Positions 8,845 to 17,396 of a stretch of 64,000 bases of DNA are shown here, in pieces. The stretch is from assembly GCF_026155325.1 (NCBI RefSeq), contig NZ_JAPFPW010000002.1, positions 186,001 to 250,000 of the forward strand, in the 5' to 3' direction. The DNA comes from Desulfobotulus pelophilus. GTDB taxonomy: Bacteria; Desulfobacterota; Desulfobacteria; Desulfobacterales; ASO4-4. The notes below the pieces were generated by a model. The model ran no database searches. It was not told the origin of the DNA and saw only the letters and a program-made list of their open reading frames with translations. Numbering within the stretch: position 1 is the first letter of the stretch; every line of letters begins with the position of its first letter. A program made the position numbers and the translations under genes.

Positions 8845-10446
8845 GTGCCGGAGAAGGACGGACCTTTGCAGCTTGTGATCAGTAATGTGAAAATTCCGGT
8901 AGAAGAATATGGTCCTGAGGCCTGCCTTGAGGCAGTACGTCATCGGCTCGGGTGCTGTGATAATGTCCGGATTGTCAGGATGCTCAGCAGGATTCTTGAT
9001 ATGCGGGACCCTGAGCAGTTTTATTACACCCTGACCATGGTGGCAGAAACAAGCGATGATGCGGTATGCAAAGGGTGCTTTCCCGTTTATGTGGAGCCGC
9101 CTGTCCCGGATAGAAAAAAGGTGGATGCAGACCGGAAACCCATTGTGGTTGGCTTTGGACCGGCTGGAATGTTTGCTGCTCTGGAGCTTCTGGAGCATGG
9201 ACTGAAACCAGTTATTGTTGAGCGCGGTAAAACCATAGAAGAGCGCACGCTGGATGTGGAGCGATTTATCCGTGAGCGCCGATTGAACCCGGAGTCCAAT
9301 ATCCAGTTTGGGGAAGGCGGTGCGGGTTCCTATTCCGACGGGAAACTCTTTTCCCGCAGGAACCGTAATTCCGGGTATGCGGGAAGGGTGCTGGATACGT
9401 TTATTCGTTTTGGTGCACCTCCTGAGATTGCCTATATGGGTAAGCCTCATCTGGGTACGGATGTTTTGTGTCGTATTGTAAGGAATATCAGAAATCATAT
9501 TCTGCAAAAGGGGGGGGAAATCCATTACAGTTCAAAAATGACGGATATGGTTATCTCCGGAGGCAGAGTGCAGGGGGTCTGCACCAGCAAGGGCGAAACC
9601 CTGGAAGCCGATATGGTTTATCTGGCCATGGGACATTCGGCAAGGGACACCTTTTTCCTCCTGCATGAAAAAGGTGTTGCCATGGAACCACGGCCTGTAC
9701 GCGTTGGTGTGAGGATTGAACACCCTGCGGATACAGTGAATCTGATGCGCTACGGCAGCAAGTATTACCGGCATAAAAATCTGGGTGCTGCCACCTATTC
9801 TCTAAACCATACCGACCGCGCCATCAAAAGGGGGGTGTATACCTTCTGTATGTGCCCGGGAGGTGAAGTGGTGAATGCCTCTTCCCATCCCGGTGGCCTG
9901 GTGCTGAACGGCATGAGTTATGCTGCAAGGTCTTCTGTTTTTTCCAACGCGGCCTTGGTGGTCACCTGCCATGTGGAAGATTATCCCGGAAAGGATTGTC
10001 TTGCAGGATTCCGGTTTCAGGAAGGTATTGAAGCAAAGGCATTGAAAGCAGGCGGTGGGGCATGGCGGGCTCCGGCCCAGAACCTTATGACTTTTTTAGG
10101 GGAAAAAAGGGGCTGTTTTTTTCCGGAAACATCCTATAAAATGGGCATTCAAGCCGCAGATATGCATGATATTTTTCCGGATTTTATCCTAGACTGCCTG
10201 CATGCCGCTTTTCAGAAGTGGCGCAGGGAGGTACCCCTTTTTGTGTCTGAGGAAGCCTTGCTTATGGCTGCGGAAACGCGGACATCCTCACCGGTTCGGA
10301 TTCTTCGCAACGAAGAGTATGAGTCCCTGAACGTGAAAGGCTTGTTTCCCATAGGCGAAGGGGCCGGTTATACGGGCGGCATTACCAGTTCTGCCATTGA
10401 TGCCATAAAAGCTGTGGAAAGACGCATTGCCGCGCACTTTGTCTGA
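8845..10446 (+). CDS. FAD-dependent dehydrogenase of unknown substrate (COG2509-like)
   Basis: A 533-residue cytoplasmic flavoprotein. A ~95-residue N-terminal domain (VISNVKIPVEEYG..) precedes a Rossmann FAD-binding site VVGFGPAGMFAALELLEHG at about 100-118 with Glu-Arg (IVERG) ending the second strand. The motif QFGEGGAGSYSDGKL and the C-terminal FPIGEGAGYTGGITSSAIDAI, which closes the FAD site, are typical of this uncharacterised dehydrogenase family. Start is GTG at 8845 after AGGAAGG. No partner gene indicates the substrate; murJ follows 43 bp downstream. Confidence 0.85.
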   Translation: MPEKDGPLQLVISNVKIPVEEYGPEACLEAVRHRLGCCDNVRIVRMLSRILDMRDPEQFYYTLTMVAETSDDAVCKGCFPVYVEPPVPDRKKVDADRKPIVVGFGPAGMFAALELLEHGLKPVIVERGKTIEERTLDVERFIRERRLNPESNIQFGEGGAGSYSDGKLFSRRNRNSGYAGRVLDTFIRFGAPPEIAYMGKPHLGTDVLCRIVRNIRNHILQKGGEIHYSSKMTDMVISGGRVQGVCTSKGETLEADMVYLAMGHSARDTFFLLHEKGVAMEPRPVRVGVRIEHPADTVNLMRYGSKYYRHKNLGAATYSLNHTDRAIKRGVYTFCMCPGGEVVNASSHPGGLVLNGMSYAARSSVFSNAALVVTCHVEDYPGKDCLAGFRFQEGIEAKALKAGGGAWRAPAQNLMTFLGEKRGCFFPETSYKMGIQAADMHDIFPDFILDCLHAAFQKWRREVPLFVSEEALLMAAETRTSSPVRILRNEEYESLNVKGLFPIGEGAGYTGGITSSAIDAIKAVERRIAAHFV

Positions 10447-10489
10447 TAGCGGAAAACAGTAACCCATTGATTGCGGGATAAGAAAACTG

Positions 10490-12058
10490 ATGGCAGAATC
10501 GGAAAAGCGGCAGGTGGCCCGTGCCGTGGGAATTGTGGGAGCGGCAACTCTGCTCAGCCGTGTTCTCGGTTTTGTAAGGGATGCGGTGATCGCTGCTTTT
10601 TTTGGGGCTTCCATGGCAGCGGATGCTTTTTTTGTAGCTTTCCGGATTCCCAATCTCATGCGGCGTCTTCTGGCAGAAGGCTCTCTTTCCATGGCCTTTG
10701 TGCCCGTATTCAATGCCATTATGGAAAAGGAAGGGCGGGCAGAGGCCTATAAGTTTGCAAGATCCGCTTTCAGGATTCTTGCCCTGATTCTTTTGTTTAT
10801 TACGGTGATGGGAGTACTGGCGGCTCCCTTCCTTGTTCAGGTGATTGCTCCGGGCTTTGCGGATACGCCGGAAAAAATGGGGCTCACGGTTTTGTTGACC
10901 CGTATCACCTTTCCCTATGTGTTTTTTATCTGTCTGGTGGCTCTGACCATGGGCATGTTGAACAGCCTTGGGCATTTTGCTGTTCCGGCCCTTTCACCGG
11001 TGGTACTCAATGTTGCCATGATTGCCAGTGTATGGATTCTGGCCAGCCGTTTGGATCCTGCTGTAACGGCACTGGCCATTGGTGTTCTGGGCGGAGGGGT
11101 GTTGCAGCTTGCCATGCAGTTGCCCGTTCTCTGGCGCCGAGGGTTCCGGTTCCGGGCCCCGGCCCCCTGGATGCATCCCGGTGTCCGGCGGGTGGGGAAG
11201 CTCATGCTGCCCACGGTTTTTGGTGCAGCGGTATATCAGGTAAGTATTGTAATTGGAACACTCCTTGCGTCATTTCTGGAGTCCGGCAGTGTCTCCTATC
11301 TGTACTATGCTGACCGGCTGGTGCAGTTCCCTCTGGCTATCTTTGGCATTTCAGCTGCTACAGCCGTGCTGCCGACCCTTTCAAGGCAGGCGGCTTCGGG
11401 TCGGATGGAGGATCTGGAAGATACCTTTGGTGAAGCATTGCGGTGGATGCTTTTTATCAATCTGCCTGCCATGGTGGGGCTTGTGGTGCTTGCCCATCCT
11501 CTCGTGGCTCTTTTGTTTCAGAGGGGGGCCTTTGATGCCGCAAGCGTTGCAGGAACGGCAACGGCTCTGGTTTATTATAGTGTGGGGCTGTGGGCTTTTG
11601 CCTGTGTACGTATTGTGATTTCCGTATTTTATGCCATGCAGGATACCCGTACTCCGGTGATCATGGGTGCCCTTTCTTTGGGTGCTGCGGTTCTTTTTTC
11701 CCTGCTGCTCATGCATCCCATGTCTTATGGAGGGCTGGCCCTTGCCACCAGCCTGGGGTCTATGGTGAATTTCGGACTTCTGTCATGGGTACTTTCCCGA
11801 AAGGTACCGGGCCTTTTTTCCCTGAAAACCCTTGCCAGTGCCGGCCTCTCCCTTTTGAATTCAGGAATAATGGGCGTTATGGTATATCTTGCAGACCGGG
11901 TGGTGGCAGCGAATATGGGGGAAGGGAGTGCGGCAATGGGGGTGCGGGTGCTGGTGGGGATGGCTGTGGGAATGGGCATCTATACCGCTTTGTCTGTAAT
12001 GATGAAAAGTCCAGAGCTGGCTATGGCTCTGCGCTGGATCCGGAGGCGGAAAAAGTGA
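10490..12058 (+). CDS. murJ: Lipid II flippase MurJ
   Basis: Flips the peptidoglycan precursor lipid II across the inner membrane. The 522 residues form about 14 membrane helices of the MOP superfamily. The N-terminal RAVGIVGAATLLSRVLGFVRDAVIAAFFGAS, with the RxxGFxRD pattern containing conserved charged residues, and MAFVPVF at about 65 are hallmarks. It overlaps the following ftsB-like gene by four bases (GTGA), so the two are probably translationally coupled and tie wall precursor export to septum formation. Confidence 0.95.
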   Translation: MAESEKRQVARAVGIVGAATLLSRVLGFVRDAVIAAFFGASMAADAFFVAFRIPNLMRRLLAEGSLSMAFVPVFNAIMEKEGRAEAYKFARSAFRILALILLFITVMGVLAAPFLVQVIAPGFADTPEKMGLTVLLTRITFPYVFFICLVALTMGMLNSLGHFAVPALSPVVLNVAMIASVWILASRLDPAVTALAIGVLGGGVLQLAMQLPVLWRRGFRFRAPAPWMHPGVRRVGKLMLPTVFGAAVYQVSIVIGTLLASFLESGSVSYLYYADRLVQFPLAIFGISAATAVLPTLSRQAASGRMEDLEDTFGEALRWMLFINLPAMVGLVVLAHPLVALLFQRGAFDAASVAGTATALVYYSVGLWAFACVRIVISVFYAMQDTRTPVIMGALSLGAAVLFSLLLMHPMSYGGLALATSLGSMVNFGLLSWVLSRKVPGLFSLKTLASAGLSLLNSGIMGVMVYLADRVVAANMGEGSAAMGVRVLVGMAVGMGIYTALSVMMKSPELAMALRWIRRRKK

Positions 12059-12363
12059 AAACCCTATTGCTGTATGCCCTCTGGGTTGCTGTGGCTGCTT
12101 TTGGTGCCCGAACCCTCCTGGGAACGGACGGTTTTGTTGATTACAATGCCCTGAGGCAGCAGCATCAGATGCTGCTGGATGAAAAAAAAAGCCTTGCGGT
12201 ACGCAATGCTGAGCTGAATCGCCGGGTTTGGCGGTTGCAGGAGGACTGGGTATATATAGAAGCCGTGGCCCGTAGGCAGCTGGGTATGGTTCCGGAGCAT
12301 GCGAAGGTGTATATGTTCAGGGAAACCCGTGGATGGGAAGATGACAGCAGCTTTTTCCCTTAA
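12055..12363 (+). CDS. ftsB: FtsB/DivIC-like septum formation initiator
   Basis: A 102-residue bitopic protein: a short cytoplasmic N-terminus, one membrane helix (about 3-20), a periplasmic coiled coil (YNALRQQHQMLLDEKKSLAVRNAELNRRVWRLQ) and the family ending with YIEAVARRQLGMVPEHAKVY. Proteins of this type join FtsL and FtsQ in the division machine. Start is GTG at 12055 inside the murJ stop region, with GGAGGC upstream. The longer open frame beginning at 11590 is inside murJ and not real. FtsB versus another DivIC-type protein cannot be settled here. Confidence 0.8.
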   Translation: MKTLLLYALWVAVAAFGARTLLGTDGFVDYNALRQQHQMLLDEKKSLAVRNAELNRRVWRLQEDWVYIEAVARRQLGMVPEHAKVYMFRETRGWEDDSSFFP

Positions 12364-12453
12364 ATGGAGGCGATAGGAAGGTTGCGGATGAATCAATGCG
12401 CCCTTGCAGGGGCAGAATCAGTATGCAAATTTTTATTGTAAAGGGAAATAGGG

Positions 12454-12648
12454 ATGGGTGAAAAAAAAATAAGTTCTCTCGACAGGCTGCGTTGTATGCA
12501 GGGTCTGCCACCCTTGCCATCTCCTGAAGACAGGGTGGTTGAGAATCTTGAGATATGGCTGGCCTGCCTTCTGGAGCGGCAGTCTTCGCAGCAGATACGA
12601 AGACTGCGTGGGGTCTGGTTGAAAGGTGTTCGGCAAGGTCTTCCGTGA
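12454..12648 (+). CDS. Possible small protein, 64 residues
   Basis: Begins MGEKKISSLDRLRCMQGLPP and is helical and basic toward the end (QQIRRLRGVWLKGVR). An AAGGG-like ribosome site lies upstream, and the frame fills the space between the ftsB-like gene and the convergent trmJ. No known family recognised. It could be a real small gene of the murJ-ftsB unit or chance. Confidence 0.4.
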   Translation: MGEKKISSLDRLRCMQGLPPLPSPEDRVVENLEIWLACLLERQSSQQIRRLRGVWLKGVRQGLP

Positions 12649-12664
12649 TGGCCCGGCGGTGCTG

Positions 12665-13429
12665 TCAGATTGACGGGTTCTTATTCTTCTGGCCATTTTC
12701 GTAGCAGTGCTGACCATACCAGAGGATCTGGCGGCAGATGCCCCGTAGCATCCTGACTTCCCTTGCCCTCATGGGCAGACGTGAAATCAGGTGCCGGAAA
12801 TTGTCCAGCCAGTATTCCGGGTTATCTTCCCGCATAAAATCAATGCGTATCAGAACTTCCTGCATGTGGGCATAAAGGGCTTCCAGTTCTTTGCGGGAAG
12901 CGAGTTTTGGTGTGGTTTCCAGTGCCGGTACGGCATCATGGGAAAAAAGGGTGTGGGTTATGATCATTACGGCCTGGGCGAGGTTAAGAGATGAGAAATC
13001 GGCTGTGGGAATATGCACAAATGTATGGCAGAGTCGGAGATCATCATTTTCAAGGCCTCTGTCTTCTGGTCCAAAAAGGATGGCTGTTTCATTATGAACG
13101 GCCATGCGGCAGACCTGATCCGCGAGCTCATGGGGGGAAAGGAGGCTGCGTTTACGGTTTCTTCCCAGCCTTGCGGTTGTACCGGCTACATAGCCTGCCT
13201 GGGCAACAGCCTCTGCCACATTGCCGTACCAGGCAATGCTGTCCACCACATCCCTTGCCGCATGGGTGGCCATGCGATAGATTCTTTCCATATCCGGCTT
13301 TTCTTCCGTGACCACCACCAGACGGGAAAACCCCATATTTTTCATGGCTCTTGCTGCGGATCCGATGTTTTCCGGAAACTTCGGGCGACAGAGTACAATT
13401 GAAACCTTATCCCGTAACAGGGCTTCCAT
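12665..13429 (-). CDS. trmJ: tRNA/rRNA methyltransferase, TrmJ-like (SpoU superfamily)
   Basis: A SAM-dependent 2'-O-ribose methyltransferase with a knotted SPOUT fold. The 254 residues contain motif 1 PENIGSAARAMKNMGF (about 19-34), motif 2 ILFGPEDRGLENDDL, and motif 3 SLNLAQAVMI. TrmJ modifies position 32 of several tRNAs; the C-terminal extension fits TrmJ better than TrmH. ndk ends two bases upstream, so the two genes form an operon. Confidence 0.88.
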   Translation of the reverse strand: MEALLRDKVSIVLCRPKFPENIGSAARAMKNMGFSRLVVVTEEKPDMERIYRMATHAARDVVDSIAWYGNVAEAVAQAGYVAGTTARLGRNRKRSLLSPHELADQVCRMAVHNETAILFGPEDRGLENDDLRLCHTFVHIPTADFSSLNLAQAVMIITHTLFSHDAVPALETTPKLASRKELEALYAHMQEVLIRIDFMREDNPEYWLDNFRHLISRLPMRAREVRMLRGICRQILWYGQHCYENGQKNKNPSI

Positions 13430-13431
13430 GG

Positions 13432-13845
13432 TCAGGCTCGCTCCCTTGTGCTGAAAAAGAAGGCAATTTCTTCCCTTGCCGTTTCTTCTGCATCGGAACC
13501 GTGGACGGCATTGCGTTCCAGAGCTGTGGCGAATTCTTTTCTCAGGGAACCTTCTTCGGCTTTTCGGTAATCCGTGGCTCCCATGATTTTTCTCCAGTGA
13601 GAAATCGCATTCTCCCGTTCCAGCACAAGGGCTACCAGAGGCCCGGAAGTCATGAAGCTGACAAGGCTGTCAAAAAAGCTTTTTCCTTTATGAGCATGAT
13701 AGAAGGTGGCAGCTTCATGGGTGGAAAGGTGCAGCATTCGCATGGCGCAGATACGGAATTCTTCCCGTTCCATGCGCTGAATAATGGCACCCACAGCATT
13801 GGACGCAACGGCATCCGGCTTGATGAGAGCAAGGGTCTGTTCCAT
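13432..13845 (-). CDS. ndk: Nucleoside diphosphate kinase
   Basis: Transfers the gamma-phosphate between nucleoside triphosphates and diphosphates through a phospho-histidine. The 137 residues include TLALIKPDAV at the start, ATDYRKAEEGSLRKEF, and the active-site motif NAVHGSD with the catalytic His near residue 115. Length is typical. It is the first gene of an ndk-trmJ pair. Confidence 0.97.
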   Translation of the reverse strand: MEQTLALIKPDAVASNAVGAIIQRMEREEFRICAMRMLHLSTHEAATFYHAHKGKSFFDSLVSFMTSGPLVALVLERENAISHWRKIMGATDYRKAEEGSLRKEFATALERNAVHGSDAEETAREEIAFFFSTRERA

Positions 13846-13953
13846 AGTTGAACCTTTCTTCCGGAATGGCCATCCTGAGGAAGGAGGGCTTGTTTCCGCG
13901 ATGAATCAATTGTGTCAGGCAATGTCCGGACCGGCGGGGCAGCGGATGAAAAA

Positions 13954-13980
13954 ACCGGTCCGGGGAATTCCCGAACCGGT
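13954..13980 (-). terminator. Terminator-like hairpin upstream of ndk
   Basis: Arms ACCGGT-C-CGGG and CCCG-A-ACCGGT form a stem with one mismatch. On the minus strand it is followed by six T. It lies about 110 bp upstream of the ndk start with no minus-strand gene before it, so it could be an attenuator in the ndk leader, a terminator for a short RNA, or a barrier between the divergent ndk and gsp units. Confidence 0.5.
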
Positions 13981-14113
13981 AGCTTCTGATTCTTTTTCTA
14001 GCAAAGGGTGGATGACGGGTCAAGCCAGCGTTGCCTTTTGTTCTTTTTTTTCGTACACATGTGCGTGTTGAATAAGCTTTTTTAGAGCAGGCGAACTTTT
14101 GTATGGAGGTCTG

Positions 14114-14548
14114 ATGAAGGGGATTTTGTCAAAAAAAGGCTTTACCCTGATTGAGGTTATGGTGGTGATAGTCATTCTCGGTATTCTTGCCGGGTGGATT
14201 GCGCCTAAACTTCTGGGCAGAACCGATGATGCAAGGAGGGTAAAGGCGGAAATGGATATTGCCTCCTTTGAGACGGCCCTGCGTCTTTACCGTCTGGATA
14301 TGGGCCGTTATCCTACAACGGAGGAGGGGCTCGAATCTCTGGTCCGGGCTCCGGACAGTGGGGGGGCTCGCTGGAGGGAGGGAGGATACCTGGAAAGCCG
14401 GAGAATCCCCCTTGATCCATGGGGGAATGCCTATATTTATCTTTCTCCCGGAATTCATGGAGAGTACGATATCTTTTCCTATGGTGCGGATGGTGTAGCC
14501 GGTGGTGAGGGACCCAATGCGGATATCACTTCGTGGGATGAGGACTGA
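14114..14548 (+). CDS. gspG: Type II secretion major pseudopilin GspG
   Basis: Forms the body of the periplasmic pseudopilus that pushes substrates through the secretin. The 144-residue precursor has a short basic leader and the prepilin cleavage motif KKG|FTLIEVMVV with Glu+5, a hydrophobic helix, and the GspG ending (GRYPTTEEGLESLV, DPWGNAYIY, YGADG..GPNADI) that carries the calcium-binding loop. ATG 14114 is preferred to 14099 because GGAGG lies just upstream. First gene of the gsp operon. Confidence 0.96.
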   Translation: MKGILSKKGFTLIEVMVVIVILGILAGWIAPKLLGRTDDARRVKAEMDIASFETALRLYRLDMGRYPTTEEGLESLVRAPDSGGARWREGGYLESRRIPLDPWGNAYIYLSPGIHGEYDIFSYGADGVAGGEGPNADITSWDED

Positions 14549-15041
14549 GAACTTGTTGCAGGACTCTGCTGCAGGTTTCACGCTGATGGAACTTATGGTG
14601 GTGATGGTCCTCATTGTTCTTATCATGGGGCTCAGTTTTCCGAAAATACGCACAGCCATGGATGGGGATGGGGAGCGACGGGCGGTGGATGCTTTGATTT
14701 CCATGCTCCATGCCACGGCTGTGGAGGCTGTGGAGATGAATAGGTCCATTACACTGCAACGGCATCCGGATAAGCGGGGCTTTTACCGGGTTACGGAGGA
14801 CGAGGGATCAGACAGAGAGTGGTTGTTCCCAGCCCATATGCACCTGTCTGCCATGCGCCGTGCAGGAAAGAATGTGCCCGAAAGTATGGAGTTTACTTTT
14901 TATCCCGCGGCGTACGCAGACCCGGTTTTTTTCTGGATAGATGGGGTCAGGGGGCGTAGAACCCTGATTCTGCACCCTCTGCAGAGTCGGGTGGAAATAC
15001 GGGAAGGTTTTTTGATTCCTGCGGGATGGGATAATGGCTGA
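14538..15041 (+). CDS. gspH: Type II secretion minor pseudopilin GspH
   Basis: Precursor of about 167 residues with cleavage motif AAG|FTLMELMVVMVLI and a diverse beta-rich C-terminal part (RRTLILHPLQSRVEI), as in GspH/FimT proteins. The start at 14538 overlaps the gspG stop by eleven bases; the frame also opens at 14502, so the exact start is uncertain. Minor pseudopilins cap or modulate the pseudopilus. Confidence 0.85.
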   Translation: MRTENLLQDSAAGFTLMELMVVMVLIVLIMGLSFPKIRTAMDGDGERRAVDALISMLHATAVEAVEMNRSITLQRHPDKRGFYRVTEDEGSDREWLFPAHMHLSAMRRAGKNVPESMEFTFYPAAYADPVFFWIDGVRGRRTLILHPLQSRVEIREGFLIPAGWDNG

Positions 15042-15435
15042 ACTCCGGAAAAAAGAGAGGGAGTGGGGATTTACGCTTCTTGAGGTTATGATTGCCTTAA
15101 GCATTCTGGCCATTGTGCTGACAGCCGTCCTGCGTCTTCATGGTCAGAGCATCCGTCTGCTGGAGCGTTCCAGAACAGCGGTGGTGGCGCCATGGCTGGC
15201 AGCCGGGGTTGTCAGCCGATTGGCAACAGCTCTTCCGGATCCTCCTTTACGGCAGGGTAATTTTGATGGTTTTCCCGATTTCAGCTGGAAAGCTTCTGTT
15301 ACTCCCGCATCCGGTGATGTTACGGGAATGATAGCCGAAGAGGAAAGCCAGCATCTTTTTTGGGTGGGTGTTGAGGTGAGAAGGCACGGAGAAGTGGTGT
15401 ATTCCATCGGGACCCTCCGGGGGGATCTGCCATGA
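15034..15435 (+). CDS. gspI: Type II secretion minor pseudopilin GspI
   Basis: A 133-residue prepilin-like protein with motif EREWG|FTLLEVMIALSILAI, then a compact beta domain. GspI nucleates the GspI-J-K tip complex. It overlaps gspH by eight bases and gspJ by four, indicating tight translational coupling. Confidence 0.9.
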   Translation: MAELRKKEREWGFTLLEVMIALSILAIVLTAVLRLHGQSIRLLERSRTAVVAPWLAAGVVSRLATALPDPPLRQGNFDGFPDFSWKASVTPASGDVTGMIAEEESQHLFWVGVEVRRHGEVVYSIGTLRGDLP

Positions 15436-16148
15436 AGCCGTATGGTTTCCGGAGATCCCTGTCTGATGCGGTGGCCGGAAAGGCGGGGTTTACACTGATG
15501 GAAATTCTTGTGGCCATGGTGATTCTTTCCATTATCATGGGAGCCTCTTACGCTTCTTTCAGGGCCATTGCGGGAACGGATCAGGCCCTGGGGCCCATGC
15601 TGAAAAATCTGGAACAGGGACGCATGGCCATGGAAAGACTGTCGAAGGATTTCAGGGCTGTATGGGTTTCCCTCCCCCCTTCCTACCGTATACCGGAGCT
15701 TTTTGATGATACGGGAGATCCCTTTTATTTTGAAGCGGGAGAAGAGAGGGTGGGCAGCATCATGATGCCCTACGTACGTTTGGCGGCTGATAGCCATCTT
15801 CCGTTTTATGGTTCCTCTCTAAGGGGCATTGCCCGGATTGCTTACAGCATACGGGAAAGGTCCGACGGAAGCCTTGCCCTTTTCCGGAGTGACCACCTGC
15901 ATCCCTATCCGGATGAGGATGCGGAACTCCGTTTTCTTGTTTGTGAGGATGTGACTGTTTTTGAACTGGAATTTCTGGATTCCGACGGAAGGTGGCACAG
16001 GGGCTGGGATTCCCAAAGCCGTGATTATGGTTATGGAACGCCCAGATCCGTGCGTATCCGGCTGGAATCAGGATCAGGAGCGGATAAACGGCGCATGGAG
16101 ACGGAAGTCCTGATTCCCGTTTGGCGAAAAGCGCAGGAAGATCTGTGA
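15432..16148 (+). CDS. gspJ: Type II secretion minor pseudopilin GspJ
   Basis: A 238-residue precursor with motif AG|FTLMEILVAMVIL near residue 20 and the larger globular domain of GspJ (ending DKRRMETEVLIPVWRK). It forms the pseudopilus tip with GspI and GspK. Overlaps gspI by four bases (ATGA) and gspK by one base. Confidence 0.92.
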   Translation: MKPYGFRRSLSDAVAGKAGFTLMEILVAMVILSIIMGASYASFRAIAGTDQALGPMLKNLEQGRMAMERLSKDFRAVWVSLPPSYRIPELFDDTGDPFYFEAGEERVGSIMMPYVRLAADSHLPFYGSSLRGIARIAYSIRERSDGSLALFRSDHLHPYPDEDAELRFLVCEDVTVFELEFLDSDGRWHRGWDSQSRDYGYGTPRSVRIRLESGSGADKRRMETEVLIPVWRKAQEDL

Positions 16149-17200
16149 TGCAGAAGGATTCGGGGATGGCCCTGATAGCCGTACTGAGCATGATGCTGGT
16201 GCTGGTGGCTCTGGTGACCACCCTGCACCGGCAGATGGGCAGTCTGGCTGTTACAGCGCAGAAAACCGGGGACCGGATGCAGGCCCGTGCGGCAGCCATG
16301 GGAGGGGTGGAGGTGGCAAGAGCCCTTCTTGCCCGGGACAGGGAACTTACGGAAACCGATACCCTTCAGGATATCTGGAATGATCCGGAAATCCTTTATG
16401 CGGCGGTGAGTTCGGCAGGTCTGGACCCCCTGCCAGAAGTGCTCATTGAGGATGAGCTGGGAAAGATTCAGGTCAATGCTCTGGTCCATCGACCCAATGA
16501 GGTGAACGCAGATCAGGCTCAGCTGTGGGACCGTTTTCTGAAGGTATTGATTCTTCATGATGAAACGCTGATGGGAACCACCCGGCCTTCGGCCATCATC
16601 AATCCCCTGATTGACTGGCTGGATTCCGAAGATGACGACAGGGTAACGGGCCTGGATGGTGCGGAAGCCGATTATTATGCCACACTGGATCCTCCCTATG
16701 CCCCCCGCAACGGGCCTTTTACGGATCTTTCCGAACTGCAGCGGGTACGGGGCATTACACCGGAACTCTGGGATCGTGTGGGAGGAGCGGAAGGGCTTGG
16801 CAGGGTTATGACCGTATGGAACGGAGAAACCCGTTCCGGACGGCGTATACAGGTGGATGGCCGGATCAACATCAACACGGCCCCACAGGAAGTGATTGCG
16901 GCCCTGATCACGGAGATGTCCAGCCTGCATATGGCGGCGGAAATTCAGGGTTTTCGCGATGAAAAGAGTGAGGGGATCTATATAAACGAACTGGAAGGCA
17001 ACTGGTACCGGCGCTGTACCGGCTGTGAGGATGTGCCACTGGCAGAAAATCTTATTACCCGCCGAAGCGATATTTTCCGCATCATTTCCCGTGCCGCTCA
17101 GAATGGCAGTGCGGTGGAGATTACTGTCATTGTCAGGCGGGAGAAAGATAATGAAACCGGTCGTTTTTTCTGCAGAATCTTGCGGTGGCATGAAGAATAG
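16148..17200 (+). CDS. gspK: Type II secretion minor pseudopilin GspK
   Basis: A 350-residue precursor starting MQKDSG|MALIAVLSMMLVLVAL; like other GspK proteins it lacks Glu+5. The large C-terminal domain includes NPLIDWLDSEDD, the YAPRNGPFTDLSELQRVRGIT helix-turn and INTAPQEVIAAL, all GspK hallmarks. ATG 16148 overlaps the gspJ stop (TGATG) and has AGGAAG upstream, so the 16121 start is rejected. A 196-bp gap before gspL may hold an internal promoter. Confidence 0.94.
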   Translation: MQKDSGMALIAVLSMMLVLVALVTTLHRQMGSLAVTAQKTGDRMQARAAAMGGVEVARALLARDRELTETDTLQDIWNDPEILYAAVSSAGLDPLPEVLIEDELGKIQVNALVHRPNEVNADQAQLWDRFLKVLILHDETLMGTTRPSAIINPLIDWLDSEDDDRVTGLDGAEADYYATLDPPYAPRNGPFTDLSELQRVRGITPELWDRVGGAEGLGRVMTVWNGETRSGRRIQVDGRININTAPQEVIAALITEMSSLHMAAEIQGFRDEKSEGIYINELEGNWYRRCTGCEDVPLAENLITRRSDIFRIISRAAQNGSAVEITVIVRREKDNETGRFFCRILRWHEE

Positions 17201-17396
17201 CCTATAAGGTGGCAGATTTCCGGGTCTGCTGTGATGGTATGTTGTTTACAGGCTGCCGCTGAACAGTTGTTTTTTTCAGACTGTGTTGCCGTGATGTATC
17301 TGAAGGAGTATACAGGTTTAAACGGGGCCAGGAATGTCTGCTATTGTATGTATGATTATTAAATTGTCGTGTGAATAAGAAGGGGTTTCCTTTTTT

